A stretch of DNA of 43,898 nt from Lachnospiraceae bacterium (GCA_017625255.1 JAGALK010000009.1:1-43898); one strand, 5' to 3'; positions 15,770 to 25,976 are shown, numbered from the stretch's first letter. Made by a program: numbers and translations. Notes: generated from the letters alone by a model not told the origin.

Positions 15770-17221
15770 ATGAAAAAAATACTTTTTGCAGCATCAGAAT
15801 GTGTTCCATTTATTAAAACCGGAGGTTTGGCAGATGTATGTGGAGCTTTACCAAAGGAATTTTCCACGGATGAATGGGATGTTCGCGTGGTACTTCCAAA
15901 TTATAGCTGTATTCCGGAGCATTTCCGCAGCCAGTTTGAGTATGTGACACATTTTTATATGTCCGCCGGAAGTTATATTACCAACAAATATGTAGGTGTA
16001 TTGAAGTATGTTTTAGATGGAATTACATACTATTTTATTGATAATGAGGAGTATTTTACTTGTTTTCAGCCGTATGGAAATATCCGTTATGATATTGAAA
16101 AATTCTGTTTCTTTGACAAAGCAGTACTATCCATGCTGCCGTTGATTAATTTCCGTCCGGATTTAATCCATTGCCATGACTGGGAGACTGGATTTATTCC
16201 TGTATACTTAAAAAACGAATTTAGTGCAGATGGTTTCTTCTGGGGTATAAAAACAATTATGACCATTCATAACTTAAAGTTTCAGGGTGTCTGGGATGTG
16301 GAAACCATGCGTGGCTTAACGGGCTTTGCAGCAGGACTTTTCACACCGGACAAATTAGAATATAAGAAAGATGCAAATATGTTTAAAGGTGGTCTTGTAT
16401 ATGCAGACTATATTACAACGGTAAGTGATTCTTATGCAAATGAAATTCAGACAGCAGAATATGGTGAAGGATTGGATGGTCTTTTATCTGCCAGACATTT
16501 TGATATGCAGGGTATCGTAAATGGAATTGATTATGAGGTTTACAATCCGGCTACAGATGCAAAAATCTATACCAATTATGATGCAGATAATTTCCGTCAG
16601 AAGAAGAGTCAGAATAAAGTAAAGCTTCAGCAGGAGTTAGGACTTGCCGTAGATAAAAAGAAATATATGATTGGATTGATTTCTCGTCTGACAGATCAGA
16701 AGGGCTTGGATTTAATCAATTATATGATGGATTATATTGCTGATGATTATACACAGTTTGTGGTTATTGGAACCGGAGATACTAAGTATGAAAATATGTT
16801 CCGTCATTATGCATGGAAATATCCGGATAGAATTTCTGCGAATATTTGTTATTCGGATGATTTGGCTCACAAATTATATGCGGCAGCAGATGCATTTTTG
16901 ATGCCTTCTCAGTTCGAGCCTTGTGGATTGACACAGTTAATTTCTTTCCGCTATGGAACAGTTCCGATTGTTCGTGAAACAGGTGGATTGCGAGATACGG
17001 TTGAGCCATTTAATGAATATGAGAATAAGGGAGATGGTTTCTCCTTTAAAAACTATAATGCGGATGAAATGCTTTCAATTATTAATTATTCTAAGCATAT
17101 TTTCTTTGATAAGAAGCGTCAGTGGAATCAGATGGTAGACAGAGGCATTCATAAAGATTTCTCATGGAGTTCTTCAAAAGAAAGATATCAGAATTTATAC
17201 AATTATCTGCTTGGATGTTAA
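15770..17221 (+). CDS. glgA: Glycogen synthase (ADP-glucose type)
   Basis: GT5 glycosyltransferase extending alpha-1,4-glucan from ADP-glucose. The N-terminal nucleotide-sugar motif KTGGLADV starts at K16 and the C-terminal acid/Gly-rich loop FEPCGLTQL lies near residues 381-389, followed by GTVPIVRETGGLRDTV. The 483-residue length is typical. A strong AAGGAGGGG precedes ATG 15770, 24 nt after metY. No other glycogen genes are nearby, so this looks like a dispersed pathway. Confidence 0.93.
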   Translation: MKKILFAASECVPFIKTGGLADVCGALPKEFSTDEWDVRVVLPNYSCIPEHFRSQFEYVTHFYMSAGSYITNKYVGVLKYVLDGITYYFIDNEEYFTCFQPYGNIRYDIEKFCFFDKAVLSMLPLINFRPDLIHCHDWETGFIPVYLKNEFSADGFFWGIKTIMTIHNLKFQGVWDVETMRGLTGFAAGLFTPDKLEYKKDANMFKGGLVYADYITTVSDSYANEIQTAEYGEGLDGLLSARHFDMQGIVNGIDYEVYNPATDAKIYTNYDADNFRQKKSQNKVKLQQELGLAVDKKKYMIGLISRLTDQKGLDLINYMMDYIADDYTQFVVIGTGDTKYENMFRHYAWKYPDRISANICYSDDLAHKLYAAADAFLMPSQFEPCGLTQLISFRYGTVPIVRETGGLRDTVEPFNEYENKGDGFSFKNYNADEMLSIINYSKHIFFDKKRQWNQMVDRGIHKDFSWSSSKERYQNLYNYLLGC

Positions 17222-17257
17222 TAATTTCAAAAGAATTGTATATACTATCACACATAG

Positions 17258-17285
17258 GAGGGTGCATTGCATCCTCTCTTTTGTT
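17258..17285 (+). terminator. Hairpin with T-rich tail after glgA
   Basis: GAGGGTGC pairs with GCATCCTC (17258-17265 with 17269-17276, one G-U) around a 3-nt loop, followed by a T-rich stretch. It probably ends the glgA transcript, though it also lies within the leader of the next gene and could act on that transcript. Confidence 0.6.
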
Positions 17286-17311
17286 TGATTTTTTTCTTGC
17301 GAGGTGACAAT

Positions 17312-17989
17312 ATGAGTGACGAAAAACAGTTGAATGACCTTTCTGCATCTATTAAAGAATATGGACAGGCCGTTTTGAGTAATCACAGAAAAAATCATAA
17401 TATTCATCTATTGAGTATTATTGGTGAAATCGAAGGGCATGAATGTCTTCCGGCTACTACAAAAACAACGAAATATGAGCATGTTTTGCCACAGCTTGCG
17501 GTAATTGAGGACAGTGAAGAGGTGGACGGACTTTTACTGATACTAAATACAGTTGGTGGTGATGTGGAAAGCGGACTTGCTATTGCAGAAATGGTAGCTT
17601 CTATTAGTAAGCCTTCGGTTTCCTTGGTTCTTGGAGGCTCACATTCTATTGGTGTGCCATTAGCAGTTTCTACAGATTATTCTTTTATTGTGCCTAGTGG
17701 AACTATGGTGATTCATCCGGTACGCATGAGTGGAACTGTGATTGGTGCAAAGCAGACTTATGACTATTTTCAGCAGATGCAGGATAGAATATTAGGATTT
17801 ATTGAAGGGCATTCAAAGGCAAATAAGAAAAGACTTACAGAAATGATGATGAATACAGATATGCTTTCTAAAGATTTAGGAACAATTCTGGTTGGAGAAG
17901 ATGCTGTAAGAGAGGGTTTGATTAATGAAGTCGGCGGAATCGAGAAAGCGGTTTGTCAGCTGCATAAAATGATTGAAAAAGGAAAATAA
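17312..17989 (+). CDS. tepA: ClpP-like serine protease (TepA/YmfB-type)
   Basis: The product (225 residues from ATG 17312) has a ClpP/crotonase fold with an apparently complete catalytic triad: S112 in GGSHSIG (the ClpP ASMG position), H135 in MVIHPVRM, and D183 in NTDML at ClpP-like spacing. Bacillus TepA (translocation-enhancing protein) is the closest named relative and is likewise next to the FtsK/SpoIIIE gene. No signal peptide is seen, so it is likely cytosolic and could process membrane or leader peptides. The ribosome site AGGTGAC precedes 17312; the longer frame from 17267 runs through the hairpin at 17258-17276 and is rejected. Substrate unknown. Confidence 0.85.
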   Translation: MSDEKQLNDLSASIKEYGQAVLSNHRKNHNIHLLSIIGEIEGHECLPATTKTTKYEHVLPQLAVIEDSEEVDGLLLILNTVGGDVESGLAIAEMVASISKPSVSLVLGGSHSIGVPLAVSTDYSFIVPSGTMVIHPVRMSGTVIGAKQTYDYFQQMQDRILGFIEGHSKANKKRLTEMMMNTDMLSKDLGTILVGEDAVREGLINEVGGIEKAVCQLHKMIEKGK

Positions 17990-18061
17990 CAATTTAATGA
18001 CAATCTGCCTAAAATATGTTAAACTAAAAAAAGCATGATTTTGGATTGACAGGAGGCAGAT

Positions 18062-18940
18062 ATGTCATTATTAGAAGCAATATTTATGGGAATTATACAG
18101 GGGCTTACAGAATTTTTGCCTGTCAGCAGTTCTGGACATTTAGCTTTATTTAAGATATTATTTGGCGTAGAAACAGATACGGGTATGTTGTTTGATGTAT
18201 TGCTGCATTTAGGAACATTGATTGCTATATTTGTTGCGCTGCATAAGGATATTTTGCGATTGCTGGGTGAAGGAATAGCGATAGTGGAAGAATTTTTCTT
18301 AAATGTTCGTATTTTTATCGGAAATGTTTTACATAAAGAGGGTAAATCATATTATCGTCTGGTTAATAACAGTTATCGTAAATTTGTTATGTTAGTTATT
18401 GTATCCACAATTCCAACCGGAATTATTGGTTATACAGCAGCGGATGTGGTAGAAGAAGCAACCGGAGTTTTATTAATACCCGGTATTTGTCTGGTTGTTA
18501 CTGCGATTTTATTGTTTATATCAGATAGAATTGCCGATGGAGACAAGCTTCCAAGAAATGTCACTTATTCAAATGCTTTTTTTATTGGTATTTGTCAAGG
18601 ATTTGCGACACTTCCGGGGTTGTCTCGCTCAGGAACTACAATTACCGTATGTCTGCTGAGCAAGTTTGACCGTAAATTTGCAGTAAAATATTCGTTTATT
18701 ATGTCAATTCCGGCAGTTCTTGGGGCGGTTGTATTGGAAATTAAAGATATGATTGGAGTATCGGTTACTGCATCGGAAGTGGGCTGTTATATAGTAGGTG
18801 TTGTCTTCGCTGCAGTTGTTGGATATATCTGTATCAAGACGATGCTTGTGGTCGTAAGGAAAAAGAAATTTACATTTTTTGCAATATATTGTTTTATTAT
18901 TGGATGGATATCCATTATTGGACATTTTATTGCAGCATAA
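18062..18940 (+). CDS. uppP: Undecaprenyl-diphosphate phosphatase
   Basis: Integral membrane enzyme (BacA family) that recycles undecaprenyl diphosphate to the monophosphate carrier for wall synthesis and gives bacitracin tolerance. The two signatures are GLTEFLPVSSSGHL at residues 14-27 and PGLSRSGTT near 183-191. About seven to eight hydrophobic segments are seen over 292 residues. AGGAGG lies six bases before ATG 18062. It precedes the ftsK gene by 15 nt and is likely co-transcribed with it. Confidence 0.94.
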   Translation: MSLLEAIFMGIIQGLTEFLPVSSSGHLALFKILFGVETDTGMLFDVLLHLGTLIAIFVALHKDILRLLGEGIAIVEEFFLNVRIFIGNVLHKEGKSYYRLVNNSYRKFVMLVIVSTIPTGIIGYTAADVVEEATGVLLIPGICLVVTAILLFISDRIADGDKLPRNVTYSNAFFIGICQGFATLPGLSRSGTTITVCLLSKFDRKFAVKYSFIMSIPAVLGAVVLEIKDMIGVSVTASEVGCYIVGVVFAAVVGYICIKTMLVVVRKKKFTFFAIYCFIIGWISIIGHFIAA

Positions 18941-18955
18941 TTAATGGAGGAAGTT

Positions 18956-21601
18956 ATGGCAACTGGGAGAAAAAAGACTTCTACAACTGGAAATAATAAA
19001 AAAACTCCTGCAAAAACAAATGCAAGAAAGAAAAATACTACAGCAAAATCACAGGAATTGTCTTTCGAAAATGAAATTTTCTTATGGGTTTTATTAGCAG
19101 TATCTATTCTTCTTTTTATCAGCAATTTTGGTATTGGAGGAAAGGTTGGTGACTGGGCAAGTTCTGTTTTGTTTGGTCTGTTTGGACTGCTGGCATACAT
19201 ATTTCCTGTACTGTTATTTATCGGTTCTTGTTTTGTGATTTCAAATAAAAGAAATCATTTTGCAATTTTTAAATTTATTGCAGTAATCTTACTGTTTTGC
19301 TCCTTGAGTATGTTTTTGCAGCTTTTAGTATCCGGAGATATTTCAAATTCAAAAGGGATTATAAAAAATGCGTATACCTATTCGGCAGATTATAAGGCTG
19401 GAGGCGGTGCGCTTGGCGGAATTTTTGTCTGGCTGTGTGTACCAAATTTCGGAACATTAGGTTCATATGTCATTGATATCATTGTAGTAATCATTTCTTT
19501 GGTACTCATTACAGAGCGTTCTATTTTGTCGGGAGTAAAGCGTGGCGGCAAAAAAGTATATGAAACAGCCAAAGAGGATGCAATTCGCTATCATGATAAT
19601 CAACAGCGAAGAAGAGAGGAAAGAGAGCTTCGCCGTATAGATAAAAAGGTAGAAGGAGTTGCTTTAGATACTCGAATTCGAAAACCAAAAGCAGCAAAGC
19701 AGGATGAAATTAGTGAAATTACTGCAGAAAACATTCCGGAATTTGAAATGTCTGATGTACCACAGATTAAAGAAGCAGAGCACATTTCTGTTGCTTCGGT
19801 GCAGTCGTCATTTCCGCCGGAGCCGGAGGATGCACTTACTATTGAGCCTGTTATGCCGGAAATGCCAGAGATTGAACCTGTAAAAAAAGAAGCTGTGCCG
19901 GATTATGATGATTCTGCGGTATTAGAGCAGTTATTATCCGATGTCAATACCATGACGAATACATCCGATGAACCGGATGTATCACAAATATCATCGGATA
20001 TGTCAACAGAAGAATATATTCCACAACCGGTTGCAAAGGAACAAAAAGCGGCAAAAAATACAGAGAGTGAGAATCAGGAAATTGCTTCTTTGATGCAGGC
20101 AGCAATAGAAGAAGAACAGACTAAGCAGTATGTATTTCCGCCGATAACTCTTTTAAAGGCTGGAAACAGCAAAGCTATTGGAGATTCTAAGGCTCACCTG
20201 ATGGAAACAGCAAATAAACTGCAGCAAACGCTAAAGAATTTTGGCGTAAATGTTACAGTGACAAATGTCACCAGCGGACCTACGGTTACGCGATATGAGA
20301 TACAGCCGGAAATGGGGGTAAAAGTAAGTAAAATTGTAAACCTTACGGATGATATCAAGCTGAATCTTGCAGCGGCAGATATTCGTATGGAAGCTCCTAT
20401 TCCGGGTAAGGCTGCTATTGGTATTGAAGTGCCGAATAAAGAAAATGTGACTGTCATGTTTAGAGACTTGATAGAAGCAAAGGAATTTAAGAATAATGAT
20501 TCAAAGATTGCCTTTGCAGCAGGTAAAGATATTGGCGGACAGGTAGTGGTTACAGATATTGCCAAGATGCCGCATTTATTGATTGCCGGTGCGACAGGCT
20601 CAGGTAAATCTGTTTGTATCAATACAATTATTATGAGTATTCTTTACAAGGCGCATCCGGATGATGTAAAACTGATTATGATTGATCCAAAGGTTGTGGA
20701 ATTAAGTGTATACAATGGAATTCCGCATTTAATGATTCCGGTTGTTACAGATCCAAAGAAAGCTGCCGGGGCATTAAACTGGGCAGTAGCAGAAATGACA
20801 GAACGATATCAGAAATTTGCGGATTATAGTGTTAGAGATATTAAGGGATACAATGCAAAGGTAGAATCGGTTTCTGCTATTGAGGATGATAATAAACCTA
20901 AGAAAATGCCGCAGATTGTGATTATTGTAGATGAGTTGGCAGATTTGATGATGGTAGCTTCCAATGAAGTAGAAACGGCTATCTGTCGTTTGGCACAGTT
21001 AGCAAGAGCAGCCGGAATTCATTTGGTTATTGCGACACAGCGACCATCAGTAAATGTTATTACTGGTCTGATTAAAGCAAATATGCCATCCCGTATAGCA
21101 TTTGCAGTTGCTTCGGGTGTGGATTCAAGAACTATTTTAGAGATGAATGGAGCAGAAAAGCTTTTAGGAAAAGGTGATATGCTTTTCTTTCCACAAAATT
21201 TTCAGAAGCCCCTTCGCGTACAGGGAGCATTTGTTTCCGACAAGGAAGTATCAGATGTTGTTGATTTTTTGAAAAAGGAAAATACAGCAGTAGAGTACGA
21301 TACAAAGGTACAAGAGAAAATGGAACAGTCTCAGAATATATCCATGTCTATAGCAGATGGCACAAATTCGGAGGATGACCGAGATGTGTTATTTACAGAA
21401 GTGGGAAGATTCTTAATAGACAGCGAAAAAGGTTCTATAGGTTCCATCCAAAGAAAGTTCAAAGTTGGTTTTAACCGGGCAGCCCGTATTATGGATCAGT
21501 TAGAAGAAGCTGGTCTGGTGGGACCGGAGGAAGGAACAAAGCCGAGAAAAATACTGATGTCCCGAGAGGAATTTGAGCAGTATATAGAAGAGTATGTATA
21601 A
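18956..21601 (+). CDS. ftsK: DNA translocase FtsK/SpoIIIE
   Basis: Membrane-anchored hexameric DNA pump for chromosome segregation at division and into the forespore. The 881-residue product has a basic Lys/Thr-rich start, four predicted membrane segments (about residues 35-190), an acidic linker (about 215-390), the RecA-like motor with Walker A GATGSGKSV near 544 and Walker B IVIIVDELADLMM near 660, and a C-terminal gamma winged helix (LIDSEKGSIGSIQRKFKVGFNRAARIMDQLE split near 825-855) that reads orienting sequences. I place the start at ATG 18956, with GGAGG at 18946-18950; the in-frame ATG 18944 lies before that ribosome site. Whether it acts as vegetative FtsK or sporulation SpoIIIE cannot be told from sequence alone. 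Confidence 0.94.
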   Translation: MATGRKKTSTTGNNKKTPAKTNARKKNTTAKSQELSFENEIFLWVLLAVSILLFISNFGIGGKVGDWASSVLFGLFGLLAYIFPVLLFIGSCFVISNKRNHFAIFKFIAVILLFCSLSMFLQLLVSGDISNSKGIIKNAYTYSADYKAGGGALGGIFVWLCVPNFGTLGSYVIDIIVVIISLVLITERSILSGVKRGGKKVYETAKEDAIRYHDNQQRRREERELRRIDKKVEGVALDTRIRKPKAAKQDEISEITAENIPEFEMSDVPQIKEAEHISVASVQSSFPPEPEDALTIEPVMPEMPEIEPVKKEAVPDYDDSAVLEQLLSDVNTMTNTSDEPDVSQISSDMSTEEYIPQPVAKEQKAAKNTESENQEIASLMQAAIEEEQTKQYVFPPITLLKAGNSKAIGDSKAHLMETANKLQQTLKNFGVNVTVTNVTSGPTVTRYEIQPEMGVKVSKIVNLTDDIKLNLAAADIRMEAPIPGKAAIGIEVPNKENVTVMFRDLIEAKEFKNNDSKIAFAAGKDIGGQVVVTDIAKMPHLLIAGATGSGKSVCINTIIMSILYKAHPDDVKLIMIDPKVVELSVYNGIPHLMIPVVTDPKKAAGALNWAVAEMTERYQKFADYSVRDIKGYNAKVESVSAIEDDNKPKKMPQIVIIVDELADLMMVASNEVETAICRLAQLARAAGIHLVIATQRPSVNVITGLIKANMPSRIAFAVASGVDSRTILEMNGAEKLLGKGDMLFFPQNFQKPLRVQGAFVSDKEVSDVVDFLKKENTAVEYDTKVQEKMEQSQNISMSIADGTNSEDDRDVLFTEVGRFLIDSEKGSIGSIQRKFKVGFNRAARIMDQLEEAGLVGPEEGTKPRKILMSREEFEQYIEEYV

Positions 21602-21622
21602 ATCACACAGGAGGAATGTACA

Positions 21623-23293
21623 ATGAAAACAGATATTGAAATTGCACAGGAAGCGGAGTTAATTCACATTAGAGAAGTGGCAGCAAAATTAGACATTGCT
21701 GAAGACGATTTGGAGTTTTATGGCAAATATAAAGCGAAATTATCTGATGAATTGTTACAACAGGCAGAGAAAAATCCAGATGGAAAATTAGTTTTGGTAA
21801 CTGCGATTAATCCAACTCCGGCAGGAGAAGGCAAAACGACTACAAGCGTTGGTTTAGGGCAGGCATTTGGTTTGTTGGGCAAAAAAGCAGTTCTTGCATT
21901 AAGAGAGCCATCTTTAGGACCGTGCTTTGGTATCAAAGGCGGTGCAGCAGGTGGTGGATATGCACAGGTTGTGCCGATGGAGGATTTAAATTTACATTTC
22001 ACAGGAGATTTTCATGCAATAACCTCTGCTAATAACCTGTTGGCAGCTTTACTTGACAATCATATTCAGCAGGGAAATGCATTAAATATTGATCCAAGAC
22101 AGATTGTATGGAAACGCTGTTTGGATATGAATGACCGTGTCCTTCGTAATATTGTAGTTGGTCTTGGCAGTAAAATGGATGGTATGGTAAGAGAAGATCA
22201 TTTTGTTATCACTGTTGCATCTGAAATTATGGCAATTTTATGTCTTGCGGATGATATGCATGATTTAAAGAAGCGCCTTGCGAAGATTATTGTAGCGTAT
22301 ACCTTTGACGGCAAACCGGTTACAGCGGATGATTTACAGGCAACAGGTGCAATGGCTGCCTTATTAAAAGATGCATTAAAACCAAATCTGATTCAAACCT
22401 TAGAGCATACACCGGCTATTGTACATGGTGGACCATTTGCTAATATTGCGCATGGCTGCAATAGTGTAAAAGCGACAAAAGCGGGCTTGAAATTGGCAGA
22501 TATTGTAGTTACAGAAGCAGGATTTGGTGCAGATCTTGGAGCAGAAAAATTCTTTGATATCAAGTGTCGTAAAGCAGGGCTGAAACCAGACTGTGTAGTT
22601 TTGGTGGCAACAGTTCGTGCATTAAAATACAACGGCGGAGTTCCAAAAGCGGAATTATCTGCAGAAAATATGGAAGCCTTGGAAAAAGGAATTGTAAATT
22701 TGGAGAAACACATTGAAAACTTACAGAAATATCAAGTTCCTGTGGTGGTTACATTGAATTCCTTTATTACAGATACAAAGGCGGAAACAGATTATATTGA
22801 GAAATTCTGCAAGGACAGAGGCTGTGAGTTTGCCTTATCTGAGGTCTGGGAAAAAGGCGGCGAAGGTGGAGTTGCTTTAGCGAAAAAGGTTCTTGAAACT
22901 CTTGAAACAAAAGAGAGCAATTTCCAGGTTTTATATCCGGATGATGCATCCTTAACAGAAAAAATCGAAACTATCGCAAAAGAAATTTATGGTGCAGATG
23001 GTGTTACTTATAGTCCTGCTGCAAAGAAAGAGTTGCAAAGAATTACAGATCTTGGTATGGGAGATTTCCCGGTTTGTATTGCAAAAACACAGTATTCATT
23101 GTCTGACGATCAGACAAAGCTTGGCAGACCGGAAGGCTTTACTGTCAATGTGCGTGAAGTATATGCTTCCGCAGGCGCAGGATTTGTCGTTGTTATTTTA
23201 GGAGCAATTATGACAATGCCTGGTTTACCAAAAGTTCCGGCAGCAAACAGCATTGATGTTGATGATATGGGGTGTATTACAGGATTATTCTAA
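21623..23293 (+). CDS. fhs: Formate--tetrahydrofolate ligase
   Basis: ATP-dependent enzyme joining formate to THF to give 10-formyl-THF, used in purine synthesis and in the methyl branch of acetogenesis. The P-loop [12 protein letters not shown] lies near residues 63-74, followed by [22 protein letters not shown] (in two parts) and [18 protein letters not shown], all typical. The 556-residue length is normal. AGGAGG precedes ATG 21623. It is next to folD, the following pathway step. No THF riboswitch can fit in the 21-nt gap upstream. Confidence 0.96.
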   Translation: MKTDIEIAQEAELIHIREVAAKLDIAEDDLEFYGKYKAKLSDELLQQAEKNPDGKLVLVTAINPTPAGEGKTTTSVGLGQAFGLLGKKAVLALREPSLGPCFGIKGGAAGGGYAQVVPMEDLNLHFTGDFHAITSANNLLAALLDNHIQQGNALNIDPRQIVWKRCLDMNDRVLRNIVVGLGSKMDGMVREDHFVITVASEIMAILCLADDMHDLKKRLAKIIVAYTFDGKPVTADDLQATGAMAALLKDALKPNLIQTLEHTPAIVHGGPFANIAHGCNSVKATKAGLKLADIVVTEAGFGADLGAEKFFDIKCRKAGLKPDCVVLVATVRALKYNGGVPKAELSAENMEALEKGIVNLEKHIENLQKYQVPVVVTLNSFITDTKAETDYIEKFCKDRGCEFALSEVWEKGGEGGVALAKKVLETLETKESNFQVLYPDDASLTEKIETIAKEIYGADGVTYSPAAKKELQRITDLGMGDFPVCIAKTQYSLSDDQTKLGRPEGFTVNVREVYASAGAGFVVVILGAIMTMPGLPKVPAANSIDVDDMGCITGLF

Positions 23294-23320
23294 GTATAAA
23301 AGGGAAAAGAGGAGTAAATT

Positions 23321-24160
23321 ATGGCACAGATTATTGATGGAAAGAAAATTTCCGCAGAAATTAAAGAGGAATTAAAGGCAAAGGTAGCTCAGTTAAAGGA
23401 GCAGGGAATTGAAGGAACATTAGCCGTTATTCAGGTGGGAAATGATCCTGCTTCTAGTGTTTATGTAAATAACAAAAAAAGAGCCTGTGAGTTTATTGGT
23501 ATTCATTCAAAATCCTTTGAATTACCAGAGGAAACCACACAGGAAGAACTATTAAAGCTGATTGATGAATTGAATAATGATAAGTCTGTAAATGGAATCT
23601 TGGTACAGCTTCCTGTTCCGGCACACATTGATGAAAAGACAATTATCAATGCCATTTCACCGAAAAAAGATGTAGATGGATTCCATCCGGAAAATGTCGG
23701 TTCATTGACAATTGGACAGGAGGGCTTCGTATCCTGTACACCGGCAGGAATTATTGAGCTTTTAAAACGCTCAGATGTAGAAATAGCAGGTAAAAACTGT
23801 GTAGTAGTAGGCAGAAGCAATATTGTAGGCAAGCCTATGGCATTGTTAATGCTTAGAGAAAATGCTACAGTTACAATTACACATTCTCGTACAGCAAATC
23901 TTAAGGAAGTGTGCTGCAATGCAGATATTTTAATTGTGGCCATCGGCAAAAAAGAGTTTATTACCGGTGATTATATTAAAGAAGGCGCAGTAGTTATTGA
24001 TGTTGGTATCCATAGGGATGAAAATAATAAGTTGGCAGGAGATGTTAAATATGATGAAGCAGAAGTGAAAGCATCTAAAATTACTCCTGTTCCGGGCGGA
24101 GTAGGTCCGATGACGATTGCCATGCTGATGAATAACTGTGTTGAAGCAATGACCAGATAA
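23321..24160 (+). CDS. folD: Bifunctional methylene-THF dehydrogenase / methenyl-THF cyclohydrolase
   Basis: FolD interconverts 10-formyl-THF, methenyl-THF and methylene-THF with NADP or NAD. Motifs: NDPASSVYVNNKKRACEFIG with the catalytic Lys (about residue 53) and Tyr of the YxxxK pair, DVDGFHPENVG near 122-132, VVGRSNIVGKPMALLM near 163-178 and TPVPGGVGPMTIAMLM near 255-270. The 279-residue length is typical. It follows fhs by 27 nt and is clearly the same transcription unit. Confidence 0.96.
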   Translation: MAQIIDGKKISAEIKEELKAKVAQLKEQGIEGTLAVIQVGNDPASSVYVNNKKRACEFIGIHSKSFELPEETTQEELLKLIDELNNDKSVNGILVQLPVPAHIDEKTIINAISPKKDVDGFHPENVGSLTIGQEGFVSCTPAGIIELLKRSDVEIAGKNCVVVGRSNIVGKPMALLMLRENATVTITHSRTANLKEVCCNADILIVAIGKKEFITGDYIKEGAVVIDVGIHRDENNKLAGDVKYDEAEVKASKITPVPGGVGPMTIAMLMNNCVEAMTR

Positions 24161-24175
24161 GACTGGGGAATTTTT

Positions 24176-25303
24176 ATGAATTGTAAAGAGTGTGGAGCAA
24201 AAATTCCTAAAGGATCTATGTATTGCAAAAAATGCGGCAAAGATATTCAACTTGTTCCGGACTACAATTATTTAGAAGAGGATGTGTTAAGTAATATTAT
24301 TCAGGAGGGTGTAAAGGAAAACCTTCCTGATGAAGAAGTTTTCTCTTCAGCTTCTGCAAATCATCATTCCAAAAAGAAAAAAAGGATTTGGATGATTATT
24401 TGCAGTGTTTGTATTGTATGTGTAATCATAGCTGCTGTGGTATATTTTGTAAAAAAAGACATTGCATACAAACAGGCAAACAGTTATGATTATCAATTTG
24501 AAAAGGGACAGGAATATTTATTGCAGCAAGATTATACAGCGGCATTAGTATATTTTGAAAATGCACTGAATTTAAGACCTAAAGATATGGAGGCACGAAA
24601 TCAGATAATTCATATTTATCTGGAAACAGGTGAGGATACAGCAGCAGTTTCTTTATTGGAAAGCATGATTGGTGAGGATGAAAGAAATGCAGAAGCTTGG
24701 AAAAATCTTATTGATATCCATGCGTCTAATGAAGATTACGAGGAACTTCAAAATCTTGCGAGACAGGTAAAAGACCCTGACATTCTGGAATTGTTTGCTG
24801 ATTATCTGGTAGCAGAGCCGATATTTCGGCCGTTTGCAGGAACATATAACAGACCACTAGATATTGAGATTACCTGTGCAGAGAACTGTACAATCTATTT
24901 TAGTCTGGATGGAAGTAATCCAACTGAAAATGGCAGTCCATATGAGGAATCAATTCAATTAAAAGAAGGCGAAATACAGATTTTAGCAGCTGCAAAAAAT
25001 GCCAAGGGGATTTGGAGTGAAATTTCCAAAGCAGATTATACTGTGCGCTATGAAGTGCCGGAAATGCCGGTAGTTATACCATCAGGAGGAAATTACACAG
25101 AAGGGCAGCTAATCACCATAGATGTTCCCATAGACTGTGTGGCTTATTTTACATGGGATGGAAGTGAACCAACTGAAAACTCAGCTAAGTATACAGGACC
25201 AATGGAAATGCCGCAGGGCAATCAGGTATTGTCTGTTGTGCTGATAAATTCTTATGGAATGAAAAGCAGAATAAATCGAATAAATTATATTTATATGCCA
25301 TAA
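24176..25303 (+). CDS. Zinc-ribbon, single-pass membrane protein with TPR and two chitobiase-C-like repeats
   Basis: The 375-residue protein begins with a zinc ribbon (two CxxC knuckles, residues 3-6 and 16-19), then a disordered acidic part, a Lys-flanked membrane helix near residues 68-91, a TPR-like helical region (about 103-180, with ALVYFENALNLRPKD), and two copies of a beta domain of the CHB_HEX_C type (about 215-288 and 298-375), each marked by YFSLDGSNPTENGS or YFTWDGSEPTENSA. The topology suggests a cytosolic zinc ribbon and an outside TPR/beta part, so it may link cell state to surface glycan or protein binding. Function is not established. It follows folD by 15 nt and is the last + gene before the shared terminator. 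Confidence 0.8.
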   Translation: MNCKECGAKIPKGSMYCKKCGKDIQLVPDYNYLEEDVLSNIIQEGVKENLPDEEVFSSASANHHSKKKKRIWMIICSVCIVCVIIAAVVYFVKKDIAYKQANSYDYQFEKGQEYLLQQDYTAALVYFENALNLRPKDMEARNQIIHIYLETGEDTAAVSLLESMIGEDERNAEAWKNLIDIHASNEDYEELQNLARQVKDPDILELFADYLVAEPIFRPFAGTYNRPLDIEITCAENCTIYFSLDGSNPTENGSPYEESIQLKEGEIQILAAAKNAKGIWSEISKADYTVRYEVPEMPVVIPSGGNYTEGQLITIDVPIDCVAYFTWDGSEPTENSAKYTGPMEMPQGNQVLSVVLINSYGMKSRINRINYIYMP

Positions 25304-25310
25304 AGGTCAA

Positions 25311-25365
25311 AAAATAAGCTCTGAAATGATACGCTTTGTGTCGATATCATTTCAGAGCTTATTTT
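25311..25365. terminator. Bidirectional terminator between convergent genes
   Basis: A perfect 20-bp stem (25311-25330 with 25346-25365) with a 15-nt loop, A-rich on the left and T-rich on the right. It ends the folD-side transcript on + and overlaps the stop codon of xpt on -, serving both. Confidence 0.93.
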
Positions 25366-25939
25366 AATCTTCGACAAATTCAATAACACCTTCTGCTAAT
25401 TTAGCTATTCTGGCAAGAGAATGTACATGAAATCCCTGTTCTTCAAGCTTTCGTCTGCCCGGCTGGAAGGATTTCTCGATAAGAATGCCGATTCCGGCTA
25501 CAGTTGCATGTGCCTTACGAACCAAACGAATGGCACCTGTTGCAGCTTCACCATCCGCTAAAAAATCATCAATAATTAAGACATGGTCATTTTCATCTAT
25601 GTATCCTTGCGCCAGTGAAAGCTCATAGCTGGTTCCTTTAGTATAGGAAGTGACAACTGTCTGAAAAAGATTTTCATTTAATACTTTGGATGCTTGTTTT
25701 TTTAGAATAACCATAGGAACATCCAGTGAAATGGCAGTCATAAGTGCCGGTGCAATACCGGAGCTTTCAATAGTAACAACCTTTGTAACACCCATTTCTC
25801 TGTAATAAGAGGCAAACTCCTCACCGATTTTCTGCATTAATAAAGGGTCTACCTGATGATTTAAAAAACTGTCTACTTTTAAAATATTTTCATTTTTGGC
25901 TACGCCTTCTGCCAGAATTTTTTCTTTTAATAAGTCCAT
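25364..25939 (-). CDS. xpt: Xanthine phosphoribosyltransferase
   Basis: Purine-salvage enzyme making XMP from xanthine and PRPP. The 191-residue product starts [12 protein letters not shown] and carries the PRPP-binding motif [16 protein letters not shown] near residues 124-139, plus [10 protein letters not shown] near 27-36 and ESSGIAPAL near 58-66, as in Bacillus Xpt. GAGGT precedes the ATG (complement of 25937-25939). It is often led by a guanine riboswitch and followed by a xanthine permease gene; here neither is present. It has its own promoter (25977-26005, - strand). Confidence 0.94.
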   Translation of the reverse strand: MDLLKEKILAEGVAKNENILKVDSFLNHQVDPLLMQKIGEEFASYYREMGVTKVVTIESSGIAPALMTAISLDVPMVILKKQASKVLNENLFQTVVTSYTKGTSYELSLAQGYIDENDHVLIIDDFLADGEAATGAIRLVRKAHATVAGIGILIEKSFQPGRRKLEEQGFHVHSLARIAKLAEGVIEFVED

Positions 25940-25976
25940 TACAGTACCTCACATTTTCTTTGTTGTATATGTTAAT

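Noticed and set aside
20194..20622. 142-residue open frame on the - strand inside ftsK
   Set aside because: Shadow of the conserved motor domain; no start signals.
20705..20716. AGTGTATACAAT, a copy of the GntR operator core
   Set aside because: It lies inside the conserved motor-coding part of ftsK far from any promoter, so it is most likely chance.
21602..21622. THF riboswitch in front of fhs
   Set aside because: The gap after ftsK is only 21 nt.
23503..23949. 148-residue open frame on the - strand inside folD
   Set aside because: Opposite-frame shadow of a highly conserved gene, with Ser/Thr-rich low-quality sequence.
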